A DNA stretch of 64,000 bases from Pinus tabuliformis (Eukaryota; Streptophyta; Pinopsida; Pinales; Pinaceae): positions 727,358,300-727,422,299 of the forward strand of contig CM062812.1 in the NCBI GenBank assembly GCA_031772625.1. Direction: 5' to 3'. The notes beneath the pieces are model-generated. The model saw only the letters and a list, made by a program, of their open reading frames with translations, did not search any database and was not told where the DNA came from. Both the position numbers and the translations under genes were made by a program. Below are positions 46,430 through 56,725 of the stretch, one piece after another (position 1 is the stretch's first letter; every line of letters starts with the position of its first letter).

Positions 46430-47650
46430 TAAATGAGGCAGATGCACTGGCTTTGGAAGACCTTCAATATGTTTTGTAAAGCACAAAAGGCGAAGTGAGA
46501 AACAGATACTTGCTTCTAAGACACAATCATCGTACAAGAAATGTGCAGAGAAGATGATAAGGGACACCATGCATTAGTAAGAATATATTTTTATTTTCTC
46601 TGTTGAATTCTTAAGGTCATTGTTGACTGTCAAATGTAGATATTCTCAAAGTTGTTTAGGAGGAAATTGATTTCATAATCACTACTGTTATTATCCTAGC
46701 TTGGCTGTGTTAGAATGAAAAAAAATGATTCTAGATAATTTAGGTATGAAGGATTTTAATGACATTATAAATTTAGATGGTTTCAGAGTAAAGGTAATGT
46801 TTGTATCTTGTGCTAGAAGAGGAGAGAAAATGTATAACTCGTACTATATTTACCTTTTTACTTGCCCAACAGATCTTACAAGGTCTCACAAAGCACATTG
46901 ATTTTTAATTTTGGTCTTGTTTCACTATTGGCTTTGGACAGGAATGTTGTTTATAAGGAGCAAGCAAGGTTGAATTAGGTTGCTTGCAATTCCCTTATGG
47001 ATAAATTATAGTCATTAAAGGCATATTCTAACATGTCATAAAGAGAACTCTTCAAGAGATTCAAGCAAAGAGATGATATAAAGGATTTAGTAAGGCCATA
47101 CTTGGAACATGTACACAAAAGACTTAGAGAGGTTGACACAACAAGCTGCTCCAAGAAAATTCTCGACAGAGAGGCAAAGAAAATGCACATGTATCTCCCA
47201 AGAATCATCAAGAGATGAAGCACTTCTTGAGGAAGAGAAAGCATGAGGTGTAAAAGAGATATAATGGAAACCATGTCATGATTATGGAGATGCAAGTAGT
47301 GAATCTGTTGGAGATAATGCGAAGAAGATGTGGCATGTGAAAATGGGGAGGAGTATGCTTTAGATTATGTTTTAGAACAACTATTGTAAAAGCAACAAGG
47401 AGCAGAGGAAGCTCAGGTAAATGCCAATGTAGAAGAAAAGGATGTTGACGAAGAGGAAAGGATTAGGGATGTTACAAAGGGAAACTTAGACAAATGGCTC
47501 AAGAATTGGCTGCAGAACATACATGCAAGAGTGTTATCAGATGAGGAGGAAGGAGAAGTGAAGGATACTAATGCCACTGTGGTTGAGAAGGGTGAAGAAA
47601 CCTATGGGATATTTGGAGGATTGCAGAGAAAATTGAGGGAGAAGGAGTGT
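46430..47650 (+). repeat. Tandem duplication unit 2 of the Myb-like locus
   Basis: The second copy of the 1.28-kb unit is diverged, with small deletions (for example part of the 45930-46010 segment is missing). It ends in an acidic coding-like stretch, VLSDEEEGEVKDTNATVVEK, near 47530. Frame breaks differ between copies, so both decayed independently after duplication. Confidence 0.8.
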
Positions 47651-48255
47651 TAATGTGATCACAGTCAGACCGAGGTTCGGAAAAATGCAAGGGAATCCAG
47701 TGCTATCATTCCATGTACAAGCAAAAGAACCATGGTAGGAGTGGAGCAGGGCTCGAAAGCAAGCATTTCCAAGACTGGGAAAGACGAGCCTGATGTTCTT
47801 CAGGGGTTGTCCCAAAATCTTCATTTCCTCAAATTGACTACTAGGAACGAGTTTTTCATATTATCACTCCAACATTTCTCTAGAGTTTTTAGGAAAGAAA
47901 TGATAGAGGTAACCACAAAACTAATTTGGAGATTAAGATCTAGCCTTCCTATTGCTCAGAGAGGGCTCTCTCATTATGATTTAAATTTGTTTAGCTAATT
48001 GATTCTAGGCTGGTTATGATTGTACTTGGGTTTTGATTTGGATTTGGTGGTGGGATCACTTATTTAGATGGATAGAGGGGTGGCTTTTACCATTGGTCTA
48101 TGGAGTCAAATGTCAAGCAAACAGGACCGGATTAGGTTCTAAAAATAGTCTCTACATGGCAAGGTAGCTGAGTTATTTTAGATCTTAAAGGTGGATGGTG
48201 AAGTGGTTTTCAATCGGATCCAAGGAGAAATTAAGGGTTCCTTAGACCAGATTAT
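47651..48255 (+). other. Coding-like tail and flank before the copia insertion
   Basis: The plus-strand frame 47732-47998 (GTG/ATG-rich start, ending at TAA near 47996) reads basic and hydrophobic segments such as EVTTKLIWRLRSSLPIAQRG and may be the C-terminus of the duplicated locus. After 48000 nothing is recognised. The copia element begins at 48261. Confidence 0.35.
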
Positions 48256-48260
48256 GAAAG
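48256..48260. repeat. 5-bp target-site duplication, left copy (gaaag)
   Basis: The bases gaaag precede the left LTR of the copia element and recur at 56927-56931 directly after the right LTR. Confidence 0.93.
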
Positions 48261-48334
48261 TGTTGGAAATAATACTGAGAGGGGGGGTGAATCAGTATTA
48301 TCAGATCAATCAAACCTTTTCAATGCTCAGAAAC

Positions 48335-48401
48335 ATATACGCTACTTCAGTTAAGTAAAACAGCGTGTACACGCTACTGTGACTAAATAAAACAGCGTAT
48401 A
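48335..48401. repeat. Phased palindrome block 1 (LTR, R/U5)
   Basis: ACGC at 48339 and GCGT at 48363 are 24 nt apart, start to start. ACGC at 48371 and GCGT at 48395 are again 24 apart. The pair period is 32. The middle node is the perfect 14-bp palindrome agcgtgtacacgct (48362-48375). The same block is present in the other LTR at 55523-55589. Confidence 0.9.
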
Positions 48402-49016
48402 AGCAGAAAACTCATAACTTAGTTAGCTTATTCTTCAGTTAAGTTCATCAGGACATTATTCAGCACATTAACAGTAAGCAGATGCAGTATAACAGAACGG
48501 ATCAAAAGTCACACACATGAACACCAAGATATAAGGTGGAAACCCAATGTGGGTGAAAACCACCTGCTGCAAGTTATCTCTATCTTTCTTTAAGAAACTT
48601 CAGTTTACAATCTTTTGTACTGGTGCAGCCTTATACCAGTACGCAGGCTACAACCTGCAGAAGGCTACAACCTTCTCTCGTTCTCCAAACTTCCTTGGAA
48701 GGGAGCTCCAACCCCCTTTGTTCTTGTACTAGCCAAGATACTAGTACGTAGGTGCTGACCTACAATCTTCTTTTCTTCAGGTATCACCTTTCATACATTT
48801 TCAGACTTGAATATTCCTGAAGCACAACATTACAATCTGAAGACCACAATTCATTCAATTTCCACAACAGATCATTGAAGCATAAAACAACCAAACTCTG
48901 AATCACTGAACCACTGAACCCTGTCAATCACCAGTTATCAGAACATAGAGCAGACTACAGAACTCTGCAATAACTGTCAGACCCCACTTGTAAACCAAAA
49001 AACAAGCTTCAAAAGA

Positions 49017-49080
49017 TATACGCTACTTCAAGGAGCCAAACCCGCGTATACACGCTCTTTTACCAAAGCCAACCTGCGTA
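49017..49080. repeat. Phased palindrome block 2 (LTR, R/U5)
   Basis: ACGC at 49020, GCGT at 49044, ACGC at 49052 and GCGT at 49076 give distances of 24 and 24 and a pair period of 32. The middle node is gcgtatacacgc. The other-LTR copy lies at 56205-56268. Confidence 0.9.
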
Positions 49081-49370
49081 CAGATCTAAAAATAAACTTT
49101 CTCAATTTGCAGCTGTACCAGACATTAGTTAGACCCAGAACATAGCATTGCGACAATATGTAGATCTAGAAATAAGCATAATCAACCATATCATGATAGT
49201 GCATTTCAAACCATTAGATCCCGATCTATCCTTAGATCTAGTCTTCCATCAACTAATGTGATCTCTCCTTGGCTTAGATCAAGCAACTCAGCACCTGCAA
49301 ATCAGATCTCTTTCACTCTTAGATATTCAAGCCCTTGTCGAAAGATGATTTTGCCTAATGATCTCCTTCT

Positions 49371-49380
49371 CCTTATATAG
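49371..49380 (-). promoter_or_regulatory. TATA box in the 3' LTR
   Basis: The minus strand reads CTATATAAGG, about 360 bp into the LTR in element orientation. The identical site in the 5' LTR lies at 56559-56568 and would drive the genomic transcript. Confidence 0.7.
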
Positions 49381-49537
49381 TCTTAGGCCTAGCTCAATAC
49401 CAAGAGCCAAAACCATAGTAACACAATACCATCAACTTCAAAACTAGGGATCGACACGCCCGTCGAGACACAATGGTCCGAAATCATAGGCACAACTTCC
49501 AAGGACTAACCACCATGGACCAAAGGAACCTTTCCAC

Positions 49538-49605
49538 ATACACGCGCTTTTTATGAATCGAACTAGCGTGTACACGCGACTTGGGCTTAACGAAACGGCG
49601 TGTAT
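49538..49605. repeat. Phased palindrome block 3 (LTR, U3)
   Basis: ACGC at 49542, GCGT at 49566, ACGC at 49574 and GCGT at 49598 give distances of 24 and 24 and a period of 32. The middle node is gcgtgtacacgc. It lies 160-230 bp upstream of the TATA box in element orientation. The other-LTR copy is at 56726-56793. Confidence 0.9.
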
Positions 49606-49738
49606 GAGCTTCCTTGGCATGCTGTACTGAGATCTGTCTTCTGATTAAGATGCCATCACTTGTACCAACCTCTGAGCACTTGTACCATCCTCTGAGTGAG
49701 TTGCCATCAAGGACAACACTTGAATCATAATGCCAACA

Positions 49739-49752
49739 ATCTCCCCCTTTGG
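49739..49752 (-). other. Polypurine tract
   Basis: The minus strand reads CCAAAGGGGGAGAT directly before the 3' LTR, the plus-strand primer site. A near copy (TCAAAGGGGGAGAG) lies about 40 bp upstream at 49780-49794. Confidence 0.85.
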
Positions 49753-50383
49753 ACTTGATGGCAACCACCACACCAAGTCACTCTCCCCCTTTGACATCAA
49801 GAGCAAAGGGCTGTGCTCCCCCTGAGGACATGCTGATACCTCTGCTTGGCTGTGCTGACTCGTGCTCCCCCTGACAGTAGGCCAGATCTGAAAAAGATGT
49901 TCTTCAACAAGAGCCAAGATTTATACACCATAAGGGACCTTCCTATCACCAAAAGACTCAATACATACATCCATACTCCCTACCAAGAGGAGACATATCA
50001 GAAACAACCAATTATATTACAGCATTCATCCCAGGCATAGTGGGGAAACCAACATAGGCCGTTACATGACCTTGACACCATAAAAGAGATATGACAAGAG
50101 AGATACATGACATAGAGACAACAGATCTAGACCAAGACTTAGGAAAGACACCAGCAACATCTGATAAACATCTTGTTAGATCAGCAACCAGAATTTCTTT
50201 CTGAGCTCCTTCTCCTGAAACCAACAACCAAAACATCTGAATGCCAACAATGCTTTATGAGACTTTTGAGCTGCTCCCCCTGAACCTGTGCCTGTTGCAC
50301 TCCCTGAAACTGTGCCTGAAGAATTCTGACATTCCTATTGCTTTTCAGAACTTCAGAGTTTTCCCTTGCTGTTCAGAACTTCA

Positions 50384-50447
50384 TATACGCGTTTTATCCT
50401 GTATAAAACAGCGTATGTACGCGGATATTCTTTCTGCAACAAGCGTC
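50384..50447. repeat. Phased palindrome block 4 (3' UTR)
   Basis: ACGC at 50387, GCGT at 50411, ACGC at 50419 and GCGT at 50443 give distances of 24 and 24 and a period of 32. The first unit is itself an extended hairpin: the arms atacgcgttttat and ataaaacagcgtat pair over 13 positions with one bulged base. Confidence 0.9.
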
Positions 50448-50452
50448 CAGCA

Positions 50453-50519
50453 TACACGCGACTTACCCAGCATAAATCCGCGTGTATACGCTCATATCCC
50501 TTCCGTAACCTGCGTATAC
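50453..50519. repeat. Phased palindrome block 5 (3' UTR)
   Basis: ACGC at 50456, GCGT at 50480, ACGC at 50488 and GCGT at 50512 give distances of 24 and 24 and a period of 32. The first unit's interior (gactt...) matches that of the second unit of block 3, showing common descent of LTR and 3' UTR units. The block ends about 26 bp from the pol stop. Confidence 0.9.
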
Positions 50520-50545
50520 CAACTTTTCTGTAGAACAAACAATCT

Positions 50546-53500
50546 TCAACAACAGGATGAAGCATCAACTACTCCCAGCTTTTGTCTGAGATATTCAAAA
50601 GTTTCCCTGGGCAGTGGTTTTGTGAGAATATCAGCAACTTGCTCCTTAGAAGGAACATACTCCAACTTGACCTTCTGCTCAAGCACTTGTTCCCGAAGAA
50701 AATGGTACTTGATTGGTATGTGCTTGGTCTTTGAGTGCATGACAGGATTCTTTGAAATGCTGATTGCACTTGTATTATCACATAAGATAGAGACAGGTGG
50801 AGTGCAAGTGATTTGAAAGTCCTGCAAGGTCTGCATCATCCAAAGAAGTTGTGTGCAACAAGATGCTGCAGCCACATATTCTGCTTCAGCTGTAGATAAG
50901 GCAATCGAACTTTGTTTCTTGCTGAACCAAGATACTAATCTGGAACCCATGAAGAAAGCACCTCCACTTGTGCTTTTCCTATCATCCACACTTCCAGCCC
51001 AATCTGCATCTGTGTAAGCATGAAGAGTGAGATCAGTATTTCTAGGATACCATAAGCCATAGTTTTGGGTCCCTTGAAGATATTTGAAGATTCTTTTGAC
51101 TGCCTGAAGATGAGTTTCCTTTGGGTTGGCTTGAAATCTTCCAACCATTCCTACTGCATGTGTAATATCTGGTCGAGTACCTGTCAAATAAAGCAAACTC
51201 CCAATCATGGATCTATAAGTGGGTTGGTGAACTGCTGCTGATTCATCATTTGCACTGAGGCTGCATCCTGTAACCATGGGTGTACATACTGGTTTTGACT
51301 CTTCCATGCCATACTTCTTCAAGATCTGCTTGAGGTATTTGGTTTGAGACAAGAAGATACCTCCTTCATTTTGTTGGATTTGCAATCCAAGAAAATATGT
51401 CAATTCTCCAAGAAGTGACATTTCGAATTCTTTCTGCATAACCAAGGCAAAGTTTTGACTCATGGTCTCTTCATTGCTGCCAAAAATAATATCATCTACA
51501 TAAACAACAAGGATTAGCAATTTGTTATTTTCAACTTTTATATAGAGATTGCTATCTGCTGATCCTTTTGAAAAGCCTTGTTGGTGAAGATATTTGTCCA
51601 ACCGATAGTACCAAGCCCTTGGAGCTTGTTTGAGCCCATAGAGTGCCTTTTTCAATCTGCATACAAGGTTTGGATCATTTCCAAGAATGAACCCATCTGG
51701 CTGCTCAATATATACTTCTTCTTCTAAGTCTCCATTCAGGAAGGCTGATTTCACGTCCATTTGAAATACCTTGAAGTTTTGAAAGCTTGAGAGAGCAAGG
51801 AACATTCGGATGGCCTCTAGTCTTGCCACAGGAGCAAAGGTCTCTTCAAAATCTATTCCTTCTTGCTGTGCATACCCTTTACAAACAAGTCTGGCCTTGT
51901 TTCTAATTACTTCTCCATTTTCATTTAACTTATTCTTGAAGACCCATTTTGTTCCTATTACATTCTTATCTTTTGGTCTAGGAACTAATTCCCAAGTGTT
52001 GTTCCTTTCGATTTGCTCAAGTTCTTCATCCATTGCTTTGACCCAACATTCATCTTTGCATGCTTCTTTCACATTTTGTGGTTCAATGGAGGAGAGTAGA
52101 GCCAAGTAGCTTGAAGCTTCTGCAAGTGTCCTTCTTGTTTGTACTCCTGCTTCTTTCTGCCCCACAATCTGAGTTTCTGGATGATTCTTTTGGACATATC
52201 TGGATGGAGTCTTCTCTTCTATTCTTGTCTGCTCCTCTGGTTCTTCTTGAGATTCTTCTTCTTCATCATTTCGCCTTTGAGAGTAACCTTCATCTTCTTC
52301 AATGTCTTCATGATGAACTTGCCTAGGAATATATCCCTTCTCATCAACCACTATATCAATACTGTCAACAATTCTGCCAAGTCTTTTATTGTAGCACTTG
52401 TATGCTTTGCTATGTGGAGAATAACCAAGAAGAATGCCCTCATCTGCTCTAGGTTCAAGTTTGCCAAGTTGCTCATCAGTATTCTTAATATAACATTTGC
52501 TCCCAAAGATTTTGAAATGCTTCACGGAAGGAGTTTTACCACTCCAAAGCTCATGAGGTGTTTGAGTGCTGTTTACTCGGACATTTGTTTTGTTAAGAAT
52601 GATAACAGCAGCATGTGCAGCTTCACCCCAGAAGGTTGCAGGAGTACCTGATTCATCGAGCATAGCACGAGCCATTTGTTGGATAGTTCTGTTCATTCTT
52701 TCCACAACCCCATTTTGCTGAGGAGTTCTAGCTGTAGAGAATTCTCTTCTTATCCCATGTTCATCGCAGAAATCGAAAAATTCATTTGATGTGAACTCCC
52801 CACCTCTGTCAGATCTGAGGCACTTAATTTTGTGTCCTGATTCATTTTCAGCCAATGCTTTGAAGGATTTGAATTTTTCGAATGCTTCATCTTTGTGCTT
52901 CATAAGCCCTAACCAAACAAACCTTGAGAAATCATCAATGAATAATATCAGATATTCTTCTCCTCGAGGTGTCCTTTTCCTAAATGGACCACATACATCT
53001 GTATGGACTAGCTCAAGAGGCAAGCTAGCTGATCCTTCCTTTTCTGGAAAGTTAGTTCTGGTTTGCTTTCCAAACTGACAAGATTTGCATATAGTGTTGT
53101 CTGGAATTTTGATATCTGGAAGATCGCGAACTGCCTGATATTTGCATGCTTTTCTTATTTGTGAGAAGCTTAGATGTCCCAACCTTCGATGCCATAACCA
53201 GTGCTCTTCATCCTTGCTAAGATAGCATTGTTGTTGTCCTTCTTCAAATATGTACAGATTATTTGGAGTTCTTTTGCCTTTGAGAACTGTTTTACCTGTA
53301 TCAAGATCACGAACAAGACATCCATTCGATCTGAAAATAACCTCGGTTTTTTGATCACACATCTGACTGACACTTAGAAGATTATGCTTCAATCCATCAA
53401 CATACAAAACATTTCCAGCCTTGACCTTTTCTTTCAAAGGAGCAATACCTTTTCCTTTTATAGTTGCAGGAGTATCATTTCCAAAAGAAACTTTCTTTCC

Positions 53501-54013
53501 CTTTTCTAAAGTAGAATAAGATTCAAGTTTTTCTTTATCACCTGTCATATGTTTCGAACATCCACTGTCAATGTACCATAGATTTTCCTGTCCTTCTGCA
53601 TAAAACGCTATCCCACATCTTTCTGTCTGAGGTTCTTTTATTCTCCATTTTTTGGTGCTCGTGGCTTGTTCCTTTTTCTCCTGAAACCTGCTCCTGCATT
53701 CAGATTCTTTATGACCAAAATTATTGCAAATAGAACATTCAACTTCATTTTCAAGAACCGAAAAGTTGTTATAGGTCCTCTTTGTAATCCCTGTCATACT
53801 TCTTTGTTTTTGAGCTTCCCTAGTCATGATTGTTTTATATGCAACACATTGAGCTGCTTTGTGACCAAAGTTATGGCAAGAAAAGCATTGTCCATTGAAG
53901 AAGCTTCTGCGGTTATTGAATCTACCAGCCAACTGATTGTAATTTCTATTTTCATCTATTCTTGTGCCAAACTGAGAAGATTTTACCTGTGGTTGGTTGT
54001 AGCTTTTGTTCAC
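50546..54013 (-). CDS. pol: Copia Pol polyprotein (zinc knuckles, PR, IN, RT, RNase H)
   Basis: An open frame of 1155 codons. The first codon listed is GTG and the frame is open further upstream, to about 54120, so the natural protein is expected to be fused to Gag. In order: two CCHC knuckles (Cys43-Cys56, Cys93-Cys106); protease [11 protein letters not shown] (D-S-G at 149-151); pre-integrase [10 protein letters not shown] (271-280); integrase with Asp339, Asp402 and Glu438; an acidic linker (about 560-625); RT with DVKSAFLNG (Asp753) and YVDD (838-841); and RNase H with TDADWAG (1001-1007) and CDNTSAI. All catalytic residues are present. The end reads [20 protein letters not shown]. It would process, copy and integrate the element in cytoplasmic particles and the nucleus. 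Confidence 0.97.
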   Translation of the reverse strand: MNKSYNQPQVKSSQFGTRIDENRNYNQLAGRFNNRRSFFNGQCFSCHNFGHKAAQCVAYKTIMTREAQKQRSMTGITKRTYNNFSVLENEVECSICNNFGHKESECRSRFQEKKEQATSTKKWRIKEPQTERCGIAFYAEGQENLWYIDSGCSKHMTGDKEKLESYSTLEKGKKVSFGNDTPATIKGKGIAPLKEKVKAGNVLYVDGLKHNLLSVSQMCDQKTEVIFRSNGCLVRDLDTGKTVLKGKRTPNNLYIFEEGQQQCYLSKDEEHWLWHRRLGHLSFSQIRKACKYQAVRDLPDIKIPDNTICKSCQFGKQTRTNFPEKEGSASLPLELVHTDVCGPFRKRTPRGEEYLILFIDDFSRFVWLGLMKHKDEAFEKFKSFKALAENESGHKIKCLRSDRGGEFTSNEFFDFCDEHGIRREFSTARTPQQNGVVERMNRTIQQMARAMLDESGTPATFWGEAAHAAVIILNKTNVRVNSTQTPHELWSGKTPSVKHFKIFGSKCYIKNTDEQLGKLEPRADEGILLGYSPHSKAYKCYNKRLGRIVDSIDIVVDEKGYIPRQVHHEDIEEDEGYSQRRNDEEEESQEEPEEQTRIEEKTPSRYVQKNHPETQIVGQKEAGVQTRRTLAEASSYLALLSSIEPQNVKEACKDECWVKAMDEELEQIERNNTWELVPRPKDKNVIGTKWVFKNKLNENGEVIRNKARLVCKGYAQQEGIDFEETFAPVARLEAIRMFLALSSFQNFKVFQMDVKSAFLNGDLEEEVYIEQPDGFILGNDPNLVCRLKKALYGLKQAPRAWYYRLDKYLHQQGFSKGSADSNLYIKVENNKLLILVVYVDDIIFGSNEETMSQNFALVMQKEFEMSLLGELTYFLGLQIQQNEGGIFLSQTKYLKQILKKYGMEESKPVCTPMVTGCSLSANDESAAVHQPTYRSMIGSLLYLTGTRPDITHAVGMVGRFQANPKETHLQAVKRIFKYLQGTQNYGLWYPRNTDLTLHAYTDADWAGSVDDRKSTSGGAFFMGSRLVSWFSKKQSSIALSTAEAEYVAAASCCTQLLWMMQTLQDFQITCTPPVSILCDNTSAISISKNPVMHSKTKHIPIKYHFLREQVLEQKVKLEYVPSKEQVADILTKPLPRETFEYLRQKLGVVDASSCC

Positions 54014-54063
54014 CCTTAAGAAGGATTGTCCCTGATAGTTTCTGTTTGTAATTCGTCCCTGCT

Positions 54064-55389
54064 TTACCTGATTATCTTCATTGTTCTTCTGCTCATTTCT
54101 TCTTGCTGCATCAAGATAATTTTTGAGGTGGATGCTTGAGAGGTTTCTCCATTATAGCCCAAACCTGTCTTGTTTAGAGGAGACCGCTGCACATTGATAA
54201 TCTCATCCAAAGTTTCAGATCCTTTGACAAACTTAAGATTAATAGCTTTTGTTTTCTCAATTTCTTTTCTGAGACCAACAATTTCACCTTCTAGTTTTTC
54301 AAGATGTTTTTCCTTTTCATCAATTTGAAATTGCAAAGTATCAATGATCACACTCTTTTCTTCTATGCATCTCTTGAGTCTAGTAATTTCATTATAGAGA
54401 TTATCCACATCTACAGCATCCTCATAATCATCATCTTCAAATGCCATTAATAGCTTATATTTATTACCTTGTTCATCTTCATCACTGTTTGATAAGCCAT
54501 CACTATCTTCATGGGTGTAGTAGCTTTTCTTATTTGCACTTTGTTTCTTATTCCATCTAGCAGGTTCTTTTCCTTTATCTTTATTAGGACATTTTGCAGC
54601 ATAATGACCTACTCTTCCACAAGCAAAGCATTTGAAAGGTAGCTTACCTCTGAACCTTCCAGCACCCCTTTGAAGATTTCTGACAAAATTTGATTCTTCT
54701 TCCTCTTCTTCTGGAACATGGCTTGCTTCATAGTAATCTTCTTTTCCTGATGCCTTAAAAGCAGCTTCCCTTCTGTCTGATGGACCTCCCTTTCTCATTT
54801 CATAAGCAGTTAGAATTCCATGTAACTGAGACATAGTGAGAACTTTGAGATTTTCCTTTTCTTCTATTGCAGATACTTTAGATTCAAACTTGGGGGATAA
54901 TGATCTTAGAATCTTTGAAACTACTATAGTTTCTTTTATTTCTTCACCCAAATTTTTCATACAATTAACAATCTCATCTACCCGAAGAAAATAATTTGCC
55001 ACACTTTCATCATTATACATCTTGAGAGTCTCATATTGAATCCTGAGAGTTTGAAGTTTAGCTTCCTTTACCTGTTCATCTCCTTCATAGCTAGTGATCA
55101 TTTTGTCCCATATCTCTTTTGCTGATTTGAAGTGCATGACCTTCATGAATTCTGTTTGGGATATACTTCCTAATAGAGTACTGACTGCTTTTGCATTTGT
55201 TTCATATGTCTTTTTCTCAGCTGGATCTGTAGGAGTAACTGAAGGAAAAGCATAGCCTGTTTCTACAATGTTCCAAACTTCTGTACCAAGAGATTGAAGA
55301 TATGCAGTAACTCTTACCTTCCAATAATTGAAATTTGTTCCATCAAAAACCGGTGGCCTGATTGATGCTTCTTTCTCGTAGTTGCTCAT
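54064..55389 (-). CDS. gag: Copia Gag (capsid/nucleocapsid)
   Basis: 441 codons from an ATG 60 bp after the primer site. The N-terminus ([20 protein letters not shown], residues 12-31) and [20 protein letters not shown] (92-111) are the UBN2/gag fold of copia elements. A CCHC knuckle lies at Cys254-Cys267 ([14 protein letters not shown]). A long coiled-coil-like segment at about 335-395 ([31 protein letters not shown]) follows an acidic stretch. The last 23 codons after the five-A run (minus strand) differ in character, and pol-like sequence continues in another frame from that point. Confidence 0.93.
   Translation of the reverse strand: MSNYEKEASIRPPVFDGTNFNYWKVRVTAYLQSLGTEVWNIVETGYAFPSVTPTDPAEKKTYETNAKAVSTLLGSISQTEFMKVMHFKSAKEIWDKMITSYEGDEQVKEAKLQTLRIQYETLKMYNDESVANYFLRVDEIVNCMKNLGEEIKETIVVSKILRSLSPKFESKVSAIEEKENLKVLTMSQLHGILTAYEMRKGGPSDRREAAFKASGKEDYYEASHVPEEEEEESNFVRNLQRGAGRFRGKLPFKCFACGRVGHYAAKCPNKDKGKEPARWNKKQSANKKSYYTHEDSDGLSNSDEDEQGNKYKLLMAFEDDDYEDAVDVDNLYNEITRLKRCIEEKSVIIDTLQFQIDEKEKHLEKLEGEIVGLRKEIEKTKAINLKFVKGSETLDEIINVQRSPLNKTGLGYNGETSQASTSKIILMQQEEMSRRTMKIIR
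54120..54124 (-). other. gag-pol frame break at a homopolymer
   Basis: A run of five T (five A in the element RNA) marks where the gag frame should pass into the pol frame. Upstream of it the gag frame looks natural. Downstream, the other frame (charged, then the pol knuckles) looks natural and stays open into pol. The pol frame is offset by one base. It could be a recent one-base change, a sequencing or assembly error, or a slippage site. Confidence 0.75.
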
Positions 55390-55434
55390 GATGAATGATC
55401 TACCTTCAAGCGATCAAGCTTCCCTGAAGGACCT

Positions 55435-55446
55435 GCTCTGATACCA
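55435..55446 (-). other. Primer-binding site, initiator-Met tRNA
   Basis: The minus strand reads TGGTATCAGAGC, an exact match to the tRNA-iMet 3' complement, two bases inside the 5' LTR. Confidence 0.95.
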
Positions 55447-55522
55447 ATTGTTGGAAATAATACTGAGAGGGGGGGTGAATCAGTATTATCAGATCAATCA
55501 AACCTTTTCAATGCTCAGAAAC

Positions 55523-55589
55523 ATATACGCTACTTCAGTTAAGTAAAACAGCGTGTACACGCTACTGTGACTAAATAAAACAGCGTATA
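55523..55589. repeat. Phased palindrome block 1, 5' LTR copy
   Basis: Same sequence and spacing as 48335-48401 (offset 7188), including the 14-bp palindrome agcgtgtacacgct. Confidence 0.9.
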
Positions 55590-56204
55590 AGCAGAAAACT
55601 CATAACTTAGTTAGCTTATTCTTCAGTTAAGTTCATCAGGACATTATTCAGCACATTAACAGTAAGCAGATGCAGTATAACAGAACGGATCAAAAGTCAC
55701 ACACATGAACACCAAGATATAAGGTGGAAACCCAATGTGGGTGAAAACCACCTGCTGCAAGTTATCTCTATCTTTCTTTAAGAAACTTCAGTTTACAATC
55801 TTTTGTACTGGTGCAGCCTTATACCAGTACGTGGGCTACAACCTGCAGAAGGCTACAACCTTCTCTCGTTCTCCAAACTTCCTTGGAAGGGAGCTCCAAC
55901 CCCCTTTGTTCTTGTACTAGCCAAGATACTAGTACGTAGGTGCTGACCTACAATCTTCTTTTCTTCAGGTATCACCTTTCATACATTTTCAGACTTGAAT
56001 ATTCCTGAAGCACAACATTACAATCTGAAGACCACAATTCATTCAATTTCCACAACAGATCATTGAAGCATAAAACAACCAAACTCTGAATCACTGAACC
56101 ACTGAACCCTGTCAATCACCAGTTATCAGAACATAGAGCAGACTACAGAACTCTGCAATAACTGTCAGACCCCACTTGTAAACCAAAAAACAAGCTTCAA
56201 AAGA

Positions 56205-56268
56205 TATACGCTACTTCAAGGAGCCAAACCCGCGTATACACGCTCTTTTACCGAAGCCAACCTGCGTA
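56205..56268. repeat. Phased palindrome block 2, 5' LTR copy
   Basis: Counterpart of 49017-49080. One of the four LTR differences (a to g at 56252) falls in the variable N20 interior of its second unit, leaving both ACGC/GCGT boxes intact. Confidence 0.9.
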
Positions 56269-56558
56269 CAGATCTAAAAATAAACTTTCTCAATTTGCAG
56301 CTGTACCAGACATTAGTTAGACCCAGAACATAGCATTGCGACAATATGTAGATCTAGAAATAAGCATAATCAACCATATCATGATAGTGCATTTCAAACC
56401 ATTAGATCCCGATCTATCCTTAGATCTAGTCTTCCATCAACTAATGTGATCTCTCCTTGGCTTAGATCAAGCAACCCAGCACCTGCAAATCAGATCTCTT
56501 TCACTCTTAGATATTCAAGCCCTTGTCGAAAGATGATTTTGCCTAATGATCTCCTTCT

Positions 56559-56568
56559 CCTTATATAG
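56559..56568 (-). promoter_or_regulatory. TATA box of the 5' LTR (element promoter)
   Basis: The minus strand reads CTATATAAGG. Transcription should start about 30 bp downstream and read toward gag. Block 56726-56793 lies upstream of it; blocks at 56205-56268 and 55523-55589 lie within the transcribed leader. Confidence 0.7.
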
Positions 56569-56725
56569 TCTTAGGCCTAGCTCAATACCAAGAGCCAAAA
56601 CCATAGTAACACAATACCATCAACTTCAAAACTAGGGATCGACACGCCCGTCGAGACACAATGGTCCGAAATCATAGGCACAACTTCCAAGGACTAACCA
56701 CCATGGACCAAAGGAACCTTTCCAC

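Larger units (their letters stand above)
48261..49738 (-). repeat. 3' LTR of the copia element
   Basis: 1478 bp. In element orientation it starts TGTTGGCATTATG and ends ATTTCCAACA. It contains a TATA box (49371-49380) and three 32-bp-phased palindrome blocks (48335-48401, 49017-49080, 49538-49605). The TATA position makes block 49538-49605 part of U3, and the other two part of R/U5. The minus-strand open frame spanning 49484-49771 crosses the LTR edge and is not credible as a gene. Confidence 0.97.
49753..50545 (-). other. 3' untranslated region of the copia element
   Basis: About 0.8 kb between the pol stop and the polypurine tract. It contains further AGGGGGAGC-type purine boxes (minus strand, near 49819, 49865 and 50275) and, next to the pol stop, two phased palindrome blocks. 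No credible ORF is present. The open minus-strand frame at 50568-50353 overlaps the pol end in another frame. Confidence 0.8.

Noticed and set aside
49484..49771. 95-codon minus-strand frame in the LTR as a gene, and its counterpart at 56672-56947
   Set aside because: It crosses the LTR boundary, and the two copies differ at the start because the flanks differ. No domain. Its Arg-Val-Tyr/His-like words come from the palindrome boxes.
48335..50519. CRISPR-like array from the regular spacing of ACGC/GCGT boxes
   Set aside because: The spacing is regular, but there is no constant repeat of CRISPR length, the blocks are scattered inside a eukaryotic retrotransposon, and no cas genes exist.
51810..52651. 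Plus-strand open frames of 88-170 codons
   Set aside because: They lie antisense to the intact copia pol frame and are shadows of it.
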